Origin: Pasteurella sp049941595
GTDB taxonomy: Bacteria; Pseudomonadota; Gammaproteobacteria; Enterobacterales; Pasteurellaceae
Direction: 5' to 3'
DNA: 64,000 bases
NCBI GenBank assembly: GCA_049941595.1
Contig: JBNFNA010000005.1
Coordinates: forward strand, 124,001-188,000
Shown here: positions 27,530 through 35,057 of the stretch, one piece after another
Layout: the number at the start of each line of letters is the position of its first letter
Numbering within the stretch: the first letter of the stretch is position 1
Notes under the pieces: model-generated
Databases searched by the model: none
Seen by the model: only the letters and a program-made list of their open reading frames with translations
Told to the model about the DNA's origin: nothing
Program-made: the position numbers and the translations under genes

Positions 27530-27766
27530 TTAAGCCGCTACTTGTGAGGATTCAGGATCAGGTTTTAACCCTAGTAGCACTGCTGTTTTATGGCTTTCTC
27601 CCCAAGTGCCTTTCAACTGCCCGCGAAGCAAGTCGGAAATGGCTTGCTGACTTACCCCAAAGTGTCTCGCCCATTCACTACGGTTAATTCCATGAAGTAA
27701 AAAATAAGCTCTTACACTTTCAGGCGTTTGGGGATAAGGCAAAGGCTTAAATGATGTTTTTGGCAT
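27530..27766 (-). CDS. Ner-like early DNA-binding regulator
   Basis: 78 aa. A helix-turn-helix is visible at WARHFGVSQQAISDLLRGQLKG. It is the first leftward gene after the divergent control region, preceded by GGAGG, and faces the rightward repressor gene. That is the position of ner in Mu, where Ner shuts down both early and repressor transcription. Sequence similarity to Mu Ner itself is weak, so the assignment rests on domain and position. Confidence 0.7.
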   Translation of the reverse strand: MPKTSFKPLPYPQTPESVRAYFLLHGINRSEWARHFGVSQQAISDLLRGQLKGTWGESHKTAVLLGLKPDPESSQVAA

Positions 27767-27949
27767 TTCGCCTCCTATGTAAATTGTGGTAAATTATGGC
27801 AGTTAGTTTATTCAACCCAAGGAGATGAAAATGGAAAACCAACTTGCCTAACTTCCTATTGGTTTGTGGTTGTCTTGTTGTTGATGCGGTAGATTATAGT
27901 ACGCTTATGCGTACATATCAATACTTTTTTACGTACTTTTGAGGGTTTT
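27767..27949. promoter_or_regulatory. Divergent early/repressor control region with operator repeats
   Basis: It holds the half-sites AGTACGC (27898), GCGTAC (27909-27914) and ACGTACT (27931-27937). The first two form an inverted repeat GTACGC-TTAT-GCGTAC at 27899-27914 and the third gives an additional site just before the repressor ribosome site. This is a likely operator for the repressor and the Ner-like protein. In Mu the operator also acts as a transposition enhancer. Confidence 0.6.
27831..27851 (+). CDS. Possible six-codon leader peptide (MENQLA)
   Basis: ATG at 27831 follows AAGGAG at six bases, a textbook ribosome site, but the frame stops after six codons (TAA 27849-27851). It lies ahead of the repressor gene in the same direction. 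It could be a leader peptide, a remnant of a gene, or chance. Confidence 0.25.
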   Translation: MENQLA

Positions 27950-28381
27950 ATGTCTGAAATTACTGATTTAAGAGCAGAAATTGGTGCTAGATTAAAAGAA
28001 GAAAGAGAAAAATTAAAATTAAATCAAGAGGTTATGGGGGCTATTGGCGGAGTAAGAAAACAAGCCCAGCTAAAATATGAAAGTGGAATGAGCTGTCCAA
28101 GTGCCGATTATTTACACGAAATAGCTAAGGTTGGAGTGGATTTGCTCTATGTCATTTTAGGAGAACGAGCTAATACCGCCATCAACGATGAAGAACTACT
28201 CCTGCTCCATAAATTCCGCAACGCCGACCCCGCGGTGCGTAAATTTATGCTTGGTGAAGGTGTTGCAAAGTCAACAATGAGAATTAAAGGAGATGGAAAT
28301 AAGCAGAATAAACGTACTAATGAGCAATGTTCAATGGAAATTGAAGGTAATAACAATATTCAAATAGCTAATAAAAAATAA
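27950..28381 (+). CDS. XRE-type phage repressor
   Basis: 143 aa. The helix-turn-helix covers residues 8-65 (IGARLKEEREKLKLNQ, GGVRKQAQLKYESG, PSADYLHEIAKVGVDLLYVI). A short helical segment follows, then an unusual tail with two copies of a motif: MRIKGDGNKQ and MEIEGNNNIQ. There is no LexA-like protease domain, so induction by self-cleavage is unlikely. The gene diverges from the early operon across the operator and is read in the late direction, the place of the c repressor. GAGGG precedes the start. The tail motif recurs at the start of the next gene. Confidence 0.8.
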   Translation: MSEITDLRAEIGARLKEEREKLKLNQEVMGAIGGVRKQAQLKYESGMSCPSADYLHEIAKVGVDLLYVILGERANTAINDEELLLLHKFRNADPAVRKFMLGEGVAKSTMRIKGDGNKQNKRTNEQCSMEIEGNNNIQIANKK

Positions 28382-28411
28382 TTTTCTATGAAATTGGTCT
28401 AGGAGGATGCT

Positions 28412-28939
28412 ATGTCGATGAAAATCAAAGGAAACAATAATGTTCAAGTACATTTTAATGAATTTAACATTAACACTATTTTTAGCGATCAACAGTGTCA
28501 TGGTAATCAGCAAATAGACTTAACTTTGTTTACAGATAAACAATTGAAGGATGTAAAGCGTAAATTACGTAATGAAAGAATTAAAATTTTATTTAGTGCA
28601 CTATCACAGAAAGACATCAAAAGAGTGTTTTTTGGGTATTTCATTTTTATTTTTATTTTGAACTGCATTCCAAGATTTTCAAATGAATATGATGTTGAAT
28701 TATCTTCTTTTATCTTAAAGATTGGAATTGCTGTTGGTATTTTTGGTGCATTTATCCTTTGGTCTAGTTGGATTTGTAAAAAAATGTCTTTTTCTAATAA
28801 AGCGATAGATGTTTTATTCAAAGTAAATCAAAGGAAACAAGATATTATAGAAAAAGAATTACAACGACGCTCTAATGAATATTGGGAGAGTAAATGTGGT
28901 ATTAAAAAAGATATTATGGAATATTTCGATAACGACTAA
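28412..28939 (+). CDS. Membrane protein with a repressor-tail-like N-terminus
   Basis: 175 aa. It opens with MKIKGNNNVQVHF, a third copy of the motif that ends the repressor. Two membrane helices follow near residues 71-90 and 103-125, then a charged helical tail (NQRKQDIIEKELQRR). The strong ribosome site AGGAGG precedes it. No known family recognised. A membrane protein co-transcribed with the repressor could act in lysogenic conversion or superinfection exclusion; this is inference from position. Confidence 0.7.
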   Translation: MSMKIKGNNNVQVHFNEFNINTIFSDQQCHGNQQIDLTLFTDKQLKDVKRKLRNERIKILFSALSQKDIKRVFFGYFIFIFILNCIPRFSNEYDVELSSFILKIGIAVGIFGAFILWSSWICKKMSFSNKAIDVLFKVNQRKQDIIEKELQRRSNEYWESKCGIKKDIMEYFDND

Positions 28940-28951
28940 AAGGAGTAAAAG

Positions 28952-29542
28952 ATGAGAAAGATAGTAACATTAATTGCCTTATTTTTCCCATTTATGGTTT
29001 TGTCTGCGCCAGTTGATGGTTATAAGGATTTAAAATTTGGTATGACATTAGAACAAGTACGGAATACTAAACTATGTGATAGTGGATGGCGAACGCCTAA
29101 ACTCAATGAATGGCAGAAAGTGATCAGAAGTCACTGGATGTGCGATCAGTTTCTTTTTAATAATGGGCATACTTTTGCTGTAGTTCGTTTTATTGGTGGT
29201 GAACTTAGTGAAATTGAAATTGAGATACCAGAATATCCTAAATATACGATAGATGAGCTATCCAATGCATTAACAGAAAAATATGGAAAGCCTATTATAG
29301 AAAAAATAGATTTGATAGAAAAGGATATAAAAGAAGGTCGAACCAAAAAACGTAAAAAAGATGAAAGTAAATTACTTGAACGGCGTAGATTTGCTGACGA
29401 TACCGTTTCACTAAGTTTTTTTACTTATAACGGTAAAGTTGAGCTTCCAACTCTCTTTTACTCAGTACCAAATATAAAAAAATACTCTGATACTGACGAA
29501 TCAAATAAAGCTGAAAAGAAAGCTCTCATAGATTCACTTTGA
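28952..29542 (+). CDS. Secreted protein of unknown function
   Basis: 196 aa. A signal peptide (MRKIVTLIALFFPFMVLSA) with likely cleavage after LSA puts the mature protein in the periplasm. The mature start YKDLKFGMTLEQV is a pattern seen in several small exported proteins of unknown role. Two Cys residues (LCDSGW, MCDQF) could form a disulfide. A basic KKRKK cluster is near residue 135. It follows the membrane protein by 12 bp with the ribosome site AAGGAG. It is AT-rich, like the rest of this accessory block. Confidence 0.75.
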   Translation: MRKIVTLIALFFPFMVLSAPVDGYKDLKFGMTLEQVRNTKLCDSGWRTPKLNEWQKVIRSHWMCDQFLFNNGHTFAVVRFIGGELSEIEIEIPEYPKYTIDELSNALTEKYGKPIIEKIDLIEKDIKEGRTKKRKKDESKLLERRRFADDTVSLSFFTYNGKVELPTLFYSVPNIKKYSDTDESNKAEKKALIDSL

Positions 29543-29599
29543 AATAAGTTATAAGCAACAAGTACATACTAAACAGGCTGATTTAATTGAGGTAATGTT

Positions 29600-29845
29600 A
29601 TGAATACTGATTTCTTGGAACGTTTGGAATATGCCGTAAATATGGAAGAGAAGAACCTAATGCTTGATAGTAATATTTTTACTGAGCTTCCCAGTATTGA
29701 GCAATTAAATGCGTTTATTCAAAAAGAGAAACCAACTCTTTCATTAAATATTACAGTTATTAAACCTCTTGAACATTTTTCTGAAGGAACTATTCAGGGG
29801 ATGAGTGAAATTGATGTTATTTATATTGAATGGGAGCAAAATTAA
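29600..29845 (+). CDS. Small hypothetical protein, 81 aa
   Basis: GAGG precedes the start. The protein is acidic, with a possible helix at the start and strands at the end (VIYIEWEQ). No family recognised. It overlaps the next small ORF at its stop. Confidence 0.55.
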   Translation: MNTDFLERLEYAVNMEEKNLMLDSNIFTELPSIEQLNAFIQKEKPTLSLNITVIKPLEHFSEGTIQGMSEIDVIYIEWEQN

Positions 29846-29949
29846 AGGCATTACTCTTTAAAAAACTACAAGAAAATTATTTTATTAACCACTATAACCA
29901 TGTCATTGAAATATGCGAACAAATTATCCATGAACGCAAATATGATTAG
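29830..29949 (+). CDS. Small overlapping ORF, 39 aa
   Basis: Starts at ATG 29830 inside the end of the previous gene in another frame and stops at TAG 29947-29949. The product starts MGAKLKALLFKKL and is a basic helix followed by a His-rich stretch (INHYNHVIEICEQIIHE). GAGC is a weak ribosome site; overlap with the upstream gene would allow coupled translation. It fills the gap before the nucleoid-associated gene. Confidence 0.35.
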   Translation: MGAKLKALLFKKLQENYFINHYNHVIEICEQIIHERKYD

Positions 29950-29982
29950 TGAAATAAATAAATTTTGATCGAGGAATGAAGA

Positions 29983-30951
29983 ATGATTAAGCACATTATT
30001 TATCATATTTTAAACAAAGAAGTACAGGGCAGTACAGATATTGACCCTAGTCCAACGGAAATTACACCAACCCAGGTACATCTAAACTTTTTAAATAAAT
30101 TAACTGAGGCTTATTCAGGTAAGGCGGGGAAAGGATTTGGTAAATTTGATGCAGATGAAGATAGTTATCCTATGCCGAAAATTGTGCGAGATTATCTCAA
30201 TGACCAAAATTTCTATACGGCAACAGAAAGAATGATGAATACCTTATCAAATCGTATCAAAGACCAAACATTGGCAACGGGTGGCAAAGTGTTTATCGTC
30301 CACTTTGAAGAAAACCGCAGCGAATATCTCTTGATTGCCATTTTATCTGAGAAAATTGCATTCTCTACTACAGACTGGCAGTTAAAGGAAGAAGAAGTAT
30401 TAGCCCTTGAGCATTTAAAATATGCAGGGCGTATTAATTTAACGGCTTGGCAGACAGGTGAAAAACGCTATATCAGTTTTTTAAAAGGGCAAGGGGAAAT
30501 CGCTCAATACTTCAAACTCTTTCTTGGTTGTAATGATATTCTAGAAGCTCAGCAAGAAACAAAAAAATTGGTTGAGCATTTAGAGGAATTTGCAAATGAG
30601 CAAGAATTAGATGTTGAACAGAAAACGGCTTTCTTTGAGAGAGCCCAAGAATATCTCTACGAAATAAGTAACAATGAAGAGCCTTTCTCTACTGAAACTT
30701 TCGCTAACCGAGTATGGTCTGAAAATCCACAAGAATTGAAAGACAAGCTCTCAGATGCAGAAACAGGGGTGTCTGATGGGTTTATTCCTGATAAACGTTC
30801 TATTAAAAAATTATCCACATTTACAGGAAAAACAAAACATTGGCGTTTAAGTTTTGATCGCACGGCAGTTTCAAGTGGCGACATTGAGCTGAATAATGGT
30901 AAGATTATCATCAATAATCCAACAGAAGGGCTATTAGGGGCCTTTGAATAA
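29983..30951 (+). CDS. YejK/NdpA-like nucleoid-associated protein
   Basis: 322 aa. The pattern of the 37-kDa nucleoid-associated family is visible: GKGFGKFD near residue 49, a central strand region (KVFIVHFEENRSEYLLIAIL), then the diagnostic EKRYISFLKGQGEIAQYFKLFLG near residues 165-188. E. coli YejK binds the nucleoid. Here the gene lies in an accessory block of a prophage and its stop overlaps the next start (TAATG), so it forms a coupled pair with the membrane protein at 30951. Phage-borne members may act on host or rival DNA; this is inference. Confidence 0.8.
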   Translation: MIKHIIYHILNKEVQGSTDIDPSPTEITPTQVHLNFLNKLTEAYSGKAGKGFGKFDADEDSYPMPKIVRDYLNDQNFYTATERMMNTLSNRIKDQTLATGGKVFIVHFEENRSEYLLIAILSEKIAFSTTDWQLKEEEVLALEHLKYAGRINLTAWQTGEKRYISFLKGQGEIAQYFKLFLGCNDILEAQQETKKLVEHLEEFANEQELDVEQKTAFFERAQEYLYEISNNEEPFSTETFANRVWSENPQELKDKLSDAETGVSDGFIPDKRSIKKLSTFTGKTKHWRLSFDRTAVSSGDIELNNGKIIINNPTEGLLGAFE

Positions 30952-32129
30952 TGACTATCAATTTTGCAGATTTAGTTAAAATTTACCGTCAATCTGAGTT
31001 TATTAATAACTCAGAAGAAGCGGTTTTTTGTACGCATTCTGCAGAAGATATTGAGTTACTCAGATTACTTTCATCTGATGAGCATTTCGATGTGTCAGGT
31101 ATTCAAACCGAGGCTAGTGAATTGCTAACTAACCAATCTATTCGACTAAAAATTGATTCTCCTACACTTAACTTAGGGCGTTTGTATGATAATTTTGATG
31201 AATTTATAAAAGGGGATATGACTAACCTTCACAATCCGAAGGTAAGTGATAAGCCCTATTTTATCAAATCTGAAAAAATTGCCTTCAATGATGTAGAAAA
31301 ACCACAATATTTTTTCAACTATGAGGACATCAAAGCCTTTTTACATCAGCTTATCGCTATGGCATCCTATTTTGACAGTGTAAATAAGAAACTTATCTTT
31401 TTCAGTAAAAAAACTTTTGAGCTGTCGATTGGTGTTTTTAAGCAGCCTTCACCTTTCTGTGCATTATTACGAAACTTAACTAACGAGCAATTGCAGTTAA
31501 TTCGTGGCTTTAGTGAATGGTTAAATGATGAAGAAACTAGCCACCATATTGATGAAAAGAAATCTATTCTTGCCTTCGTATTTGCAGATTCTTTACCGCA
31601 AAATGCAGACATTATTGATGTACTAAAAAATATTAAACTTATTACTGAATCAGTACAAAACCAATATGCGTTATATCTAGAAAATTTTAGCTACGAGAAA
31701 TTTGTCAGAAAGCTCACAGAGAATAGTGAAAAATTTGTAGCTAAAATGAATGATACTATCAGTAAAATTTTGCCACAATTCTTAGGGTTACCTTTTCTAA
31801 CAGCTATTCCTACAGCATTAAAGTCAGCCGATAATTGGTTGGTATATTTTGCTCTTTGCCTTTACTGTGCTATGTGTTATTTAGGTTTAACCAATCAAAA
31901 ATTGGTGTTAGATAATGTAGCTGAGGATGTTAATCAATTTGAACAAAAAGGTAAGATCCCAATAAAATTACAAGAGGATTGGCAGAAAGATAAAGTGCGT
32001 ATTGACAAACTACTAAATAAACAAAGAAACCTATACTATTTATTATTAGTTTCTGTTCTTATCTGTTTTTCCTATGGTTTAATAAAGCTTCTTCTTCAAC
32101 TTCATATTATAGTAGTTCACTGTGGCTGA
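30951..32129 (+). CDS. C-terminally anchored membrane protein, partner of the nucleoid-associated protein
   Basis: 392 aa. Residues 1-285 are soluble with no recognised domain; residues 293-325 and 362-388 look like membrane helices, with a charged loop (QKGKIPIKLQEDWQKDKVRIDKLLNKQ) between. Its start shares one base with the previous stop, so the two are translated together. A strong terminator follows at 32161, closing this block before the lysis genes. A DNA-binding protein coupled to a large membrane-tethered protein fits a two-component effector such as an abortive-infection or exclusion system, but nothing in the sequence proves this. Confidence 0.7.
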   Translation: MTINFADLVKIYRQSEFINNSEEAVFCTHSAEDIELLRLLSSDEHFDVSGIQTEASELLTNQSIRLKIDSPTLNLGRLYDNFDEFIKGDMTNLHNPKVSDKPYFIKSEKIAFNDVEKPQYFFNYEDIKAFLHQLIAMASYFDSVNKKLIFFSKKTFELSIGVFKQPSPFCALLRNLTNEQLQLIRGFSEWLNDEETSHHIDEKKSILAFVFADSLPQNADIIDVLKNIKLITESVQNQYALYLENFSYEKFVRKLTENSEKFVAKMNDTISKILPQFLGLPFLTAIPTALKSADNWLVYFALCLYCAMCYLGLTNQKLVLDNVAEDVNQFEQKGKIPIKLQEDWQKDKVRIDKLLNKQRNLYYLLLVSVLICFSYGLIKLLLQLHIIVVHCG

Positions 32130-32160
32130 CTCTTAATCATGTCTAGTTGCAGCATCTTGA

Positions 32161-32189
32161 AACTCTAGTTATTCAACTAGAGTTTTTTA
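32161..32189 (+). terminator. Terminator of the accessory block
   Basis: A perfect 10-bp stem, AACTCTAGTT (32161-32170) with AACTAGAGTT (32175-32184), loop ATTC, followed by T residues. It separates lysogeny-expressed genes from the late lysis operon, which has its own promoter at 32252. Confidence 0.9.
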
Positions 32190-32251
32190 TATTTCAACAT
32201 AACCTTATGTTTATACATAAATTATACATAACTAAAAATCGCCAAACTTTA

Positions 32252-32296
32252 TTCTAGACGTGTCCAAAATACATCTGATGCAATAAAAGTCATACT
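32252..32296 (+). promoter_or_regulatory. Predicted Mor-dependent late promoter 1 (lysis/head)
   Basis: TTCTAGACGTGTCCAAAATAC at 32252-32272, then 17 bp, then TCATACT at 32290-32296. The same arrangement occurs at 40130-40174 with one base changed in the motif and identical spacing. If CATACT is the -10 box, the motif lies around -51 to -31, where Mor binds in Mu. There is no good -35 box, as expected for an activator-dependent promoter. It precedes the holin gene by 52 bp. Confidence 0.7.
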
Positions 32297-32348
32297 GAAA
32301 TTCCTTATTAATTGATTTCCAAATCAACCCTAACCCAAGGAGTTTCTT

Positions 32349-32720
32349 ATGTTTTTTAGTGGCTTTATCAAAGCAATCAAAGCTGGGCGTTTACTTTCGT
32401 GGTTAGTCTCAGCATTAGCCTTACTCACGTTAATTACACTCATCTCTCCACATCAATTACCTATCGTAGTTTATAAGCTTGCACTGGTTTCTATTGCAGC
32501 CATTGTAGGCTATCACTTAGACCGAGCCCTTTTTCCTTATTCAAGCCCTGGTGGCTATTTAAAGCGAAACTGGAAGAATAAATATCGGCTCACACCACGT
32601 GTTGACAATGAACCAGAATATGCCGTTTGTGATGGTTATTTAATAGTATTTGCGTTAGTTGTTTTACGGCGTGCTGTGATTGTCGGTGCGGTGATGTTAG
32701 GTGTCACGCTAGGGATTTAA
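32349..32720 (+). CDS. Putative holin
   Basis: 123 aa with membrane helices near residues 15-33, 37-55 and 97-120. It is the first gene of the late operon and lies one base before the lytic transglycosylase gene, the place of a holin. It resembles the putative holin family of BcepMu-like phages (pattern GYHLDRALFPYSSPGGYL), from memory. AAGGAG lies upstream of the start. Confidence 0.7.
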   Translation: MFFSGFIKAIKAGRLLSWLVSALALLTLITLISPHQLPIVVYKLALVSIAAIVGYHLDRALFPYSSPGGYLKRNWKNKYRLTPRVDNEPEYAVCDGYLIVFALVVLRRAVIVGAVMLGVTLGI

Positions 32721-32721
32721 T

Positions 32722-33321
32722 ATGCGAAGACTTTATGCCTTATTCATCGTTTTGGTTGCACTTGTTATTAGTCCTGTATTTGCAACAAGTACGCAATACA
32801 AGCGTATCTTAACGCAAGAAAGTCATGCAAACTGGGGCTTAAATGCCCCAATTGCAGTCTTTGCAGCACAAGTTCACCAAGAGTCAAACTGGAATGTAAA
32901 AGCCATCTCGCCTGTTGGCGCACAAGGCTTAACGCAATTCATGCCATCTACAGCAAAATGGATAGCTGAACGTTATCCCTCACTTGCCATAAATCAGCCA
33001 TTTAACCCTAACTGGGCGCTTCGCGCTTTAGTCATTTACAACAAATACCACTACGACAAGATTGTCGCAAAAACGGGATGTGACCGTATTGCATTTACAT
33101 TATCAGCATATAACGGCGGTTTAGGTTGGGTACTACGTGACAAGAAGAAAGCCCAAACACAAGGGTTGGATCCCTTGTTGTATTGGAATAACGTCGAACA
33201 AGTAAATGCTGGTCGAAGTCGGGCTAATTTTGCTGAAAACCGTGGCTATCCAAAACGAATTATCTACTACTGGCAGCCACGCTATATAACCTGGGGAAAT
33301 ACCGTATGTTTGCACGATTAA
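32722..33321 (+). CDS. Phage lytic transglycosylase (SLT domain endolysin)
   Basis: 199 aa. Residues 1-21 form a signal or signal-anchor segment, so it may reach the periplasm by the Sec route. The SLT catalytic region has Glu54 in HQESNWNV, then VGAQGLTQFMPSTA and later SAYNGGLGWV, the three standard motifs. It cleaves the glycan strand of peptidoglycan during lysis. Its end overlaps the Rz gene by 16 bp. Confidence 0.9.
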   Translation: MRRLYALFIVLVALVISPVFATSTQYKRILTQESHANWGLNAPIAVFAAQVHQESNWNVKAISPVGAQGLTQFMPSTAKWIAERYPSLAINQPFNPNWALRALVIYNKYHYDKIVAKTGCDRIAFTLSAYNGGLGWVLRDKKKAQTQGLDPLLYWNNVEQVNAGRSRANFAENRGYPKRIIYYWQPRYITWGNTVCLHD

Positions 33322-33752
33322 TTAAAGGACTGTTTAGTAGCAGCCTTGGTAAGCATTTGATTAATGGCATATTAATTGCTGTAGTGTCTATTTGGGGCTA
33401 CTACCAAGCATATAAAAGTGGTTATCAAGCGTCTCGTTTAGAGTTTGAAATTATTAAAAACCAAGTAGTACAGGCGCAATTACTGGAACTGGATAAACAG
33501 ATTAAACAAGCCAATCAAGCGAATTTAGCCTTGAGCGAAAACTTGGGGCGTTACCAACAGCTGGGAGATAAAACCACCGATGAATTACAAAAAATATTGG
33601 CAAAAACAAATGAATTACGCCGCCATTGTCAGTTTAATGCTGACAGCATGCGCGCACTCTATCTCGCCCGCACCCGTGCCGCCCAAGCAGTTACCCGCGG
33701 TATTGGTAATACCGTGTCAAGCACCAGTGCCATTACCACTGAATCAAAGTGA
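33306..33752 (+). CDS. Inner-membrane spanin subunit (Rz-like)
   Basis: 148 aa. One N-terminal membrane helix (residues 17-34) is followed by a coiled coil rich in Gln and Lys (LELDKQIKQANQANLALSEN), the form of an i-spanin. The outer-membrane partner is encoded inside its 3' half in another frame, the classic Rz/Rz1 arrangement. Together they fuse inner and outer membranes at the end of lysis. Confidence 0.82.
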   Translation: MFARLIKGLFSSSLGKHLINGILIAVVSIWGYYQAYKSGYQASRLEFEIIKNQVVQAQLLELDKQIKQANQANLALSENLGRYQQLGDKTTDELQKILAKTNELRRHCQFNADSMRALYLARTRAAQAVTRGIGNTVSSTSAITTESK

Positions 33753-33852
33753 TGCGGTATTCATCGCATTAAAGCAAATGTATGACCTATATGGCGATTG
33801 TGCGGGACGGCATATTGAATTAATAAACTATATTATCAGGGAGGAAAAATGA
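33610..33852 (+). CDS. Outer-membrane spanin lipoprotein (Rz1-like)
   Basis: 80 aa from this start. A short signal ends in the lipobox LTAC, giving a lipidated Cys at residue 14, followed by a Pro-rich stretch (ISPAPVPPKQLPAVLV) typical of Rz1. The longer frame from 33580 would place the signal too far inside, so the Met at 33610 is preferred. It extends 100 bp beyond Rz, longer than a usual Rz1, with a soluble tail containing Cys. Confidence 0.78.
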   Translation: MNYAAIVSLMLTACAHSISPAPVPPKQLPAVLVIPCQAPVPLPLNQSDAVFIALKQMYDLYGDCAGRHIELINYIIREEK

Positions 33853-34199
33853 TTGAGGTTAGTGGATGGCAAGTGATCACTTTCTTTGTGAGTCTTGTCA
33901 TTACAATTATTGGCATGTTGATTGGTTTCGGTAAGCTTTTACTCTCACAGTTTGAAGCAAAACTGAATGAAAAATTTAAATTCAGTGAAGAACGATACAG
34001 ACAACTGCATGATGATATTAAAGCAGCTAAAGACTTATCTGAAGCAGCGAATAAAACAGTGACAGAGCTAAAAACATCATTACCACTTGATTACCAGCGT
34101 CGAGAAGATGCAGTGCGTAGTGAAACAGTCAATTCAGCACGTTATGACACAATTAACGAAAAGCTGGATAAAGTCATCTTAATGTATGGACGGAGCTAA
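33849..34199 (+). CDS. DUF2730-like membrane coiled-coil protein
   Basis: 116 aa. A membrane helix at residues 8-29 is followed by a helical, charged region to the end. This is the shape and location of the DUF2730 proteins found after the lysis genes in Mu-like phages. AGGGAGG precedes the start. Function unknown. Confidence 0.7.
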   Translation: MIEVSGWQVITFFVSLVITIIGMLIGFGKLLLSQFEAKLNEKFKFSEERYRQLHDDIKAAKDLSEAANKTVTELKTSLPLDYQRREDAVRSETVNSARYDTINEKLDKVILMYGRS

Positions 34200-34200
34200 C

Positions 34201-34506
34201 ATGATTGAATTTGACAAAAACAAACGCGAGCACATTCGGTGGCTTATTTTATTAACACTTGACCACGCGCGCCCTATTGGTGCCGCAGAAAGCCTTATTT
34301 TAAGCACTATTCAATGTGTACCAATGCAATTAACAGCATTAGAGCTTAGACGTGAATTAGATTACTTAGCAGGTAAAGAGCTCATTTGCATCACAGGTCG
34401 TGAAACCATGCGTTGGCATGCCAAACTCACAAGTAAAGGTATTGACGTTGTGGAATATACCGCGCCTGTTGGTGCTGGGATTGCTCGTCCAGAAAAATAT
34501 TGGTAA
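34201..34506 (+). CDS. Mu-like phage protein with winged-helix character
   Basis: 101 aa from ATG 34201, which follows GGAGC; the frame is open from 34186. The sequence HIRWLILLTLDHARPIG, TALELRRELDYLAGKELI and WHAKLTSKGIDVVEY reads like a winged-helix domain ending in a wing, and a homologue sits at this spot in Mu-like genomes (Mu gp26 type). It may act with the small terminase encoded next. Evidence for function is positional. Confidence 0.65.
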   Translation: MIEFDKNKREHIRWLILLTLDHARPIGAAESLILSTIQCVPMQLTALELRRELDYLAGKELICITGRETMRWHAKLTSKGIDVVEYTAPVGAGIARPEKYW

Positions 34507-34517
34507 TGGAGGTATCT

Positions 34518-35057
34518 ATGCCAAAACGCTCTACGGTAAAAGCATTACCTCAATCAATTAGAGATTGGCTTGATTCTGCACTAGTTGAAAATAATTTCAG
34601 TGGTTATCGTGAACTTGAAGATGAACTCAAAAAGCGTGGTTATGACATTTCAAAAAGTGCGGTCCATCGTTACGGGCAAAAGCTAGAACAGCGTCTCGCG
34701 TCAATAAAAGCAAGTGCCGAAGCCGCTAAAGTCATTTCTGAAAATATCAGTAATGAAAAAGGCATTCAAAGTGATGCGATTTTAGAAATGATCCAAAGCG
34801 AAGTGTTTCAGGCGTTAATGAGTCTTGAGGAAATAAAAGAAGAAGACGACCCAATGAAACGTCTAGCGGCATTATCTTTTGTTGGGAAAAACATCAGCCC
34901 TTTGATTGCAGCAAGCATCAATCTGAAAAAATACCAAGCTGAAATTAAAGCTCGCGCCGAAACAGCTGCAAAAGAAGTGGAAAAAATCGTGAAGAAAAAC
35001 GGCTTAACAGAAGAAGCTGCGGATACTGTACGTAAGCATATTTTGGGGATAGCCTAA
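34518..35057 (+). CDS. Small terminase-like protein (DUF3486)
   Basis: 179 aa from ATG 34518 with GGAGG in place. The N-terminus is basic and helical (PKRSTVKALPQSIRDWL), followed by YRELEDELKKRGYDISKSAVHRYG, the DNA-binding pattern of DUF3486 proteins (Mu gp27). A long helical region follows. It probably recognises the left prophage end and hands DNA to the large subunit, whose start overlaps its stop by 1 bp. One uptake signal lies inside (near 34655). Confidence 0.82.
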   Translation: MPKRSTVKALPQSIRDWLDSALVENNFSGYRELEDELKKRGYDISKSAVHRYGQKLEQRLASIKASAEAAKVISENISNEKGIQSDAILEMIQSEVFQALMSLEEIKEEDDPMKRLAALSFVGKNISPLIAASINLKKYQAEIKARAETAAKEVEKIVKKNGLTEEAADTVRKHILGIA

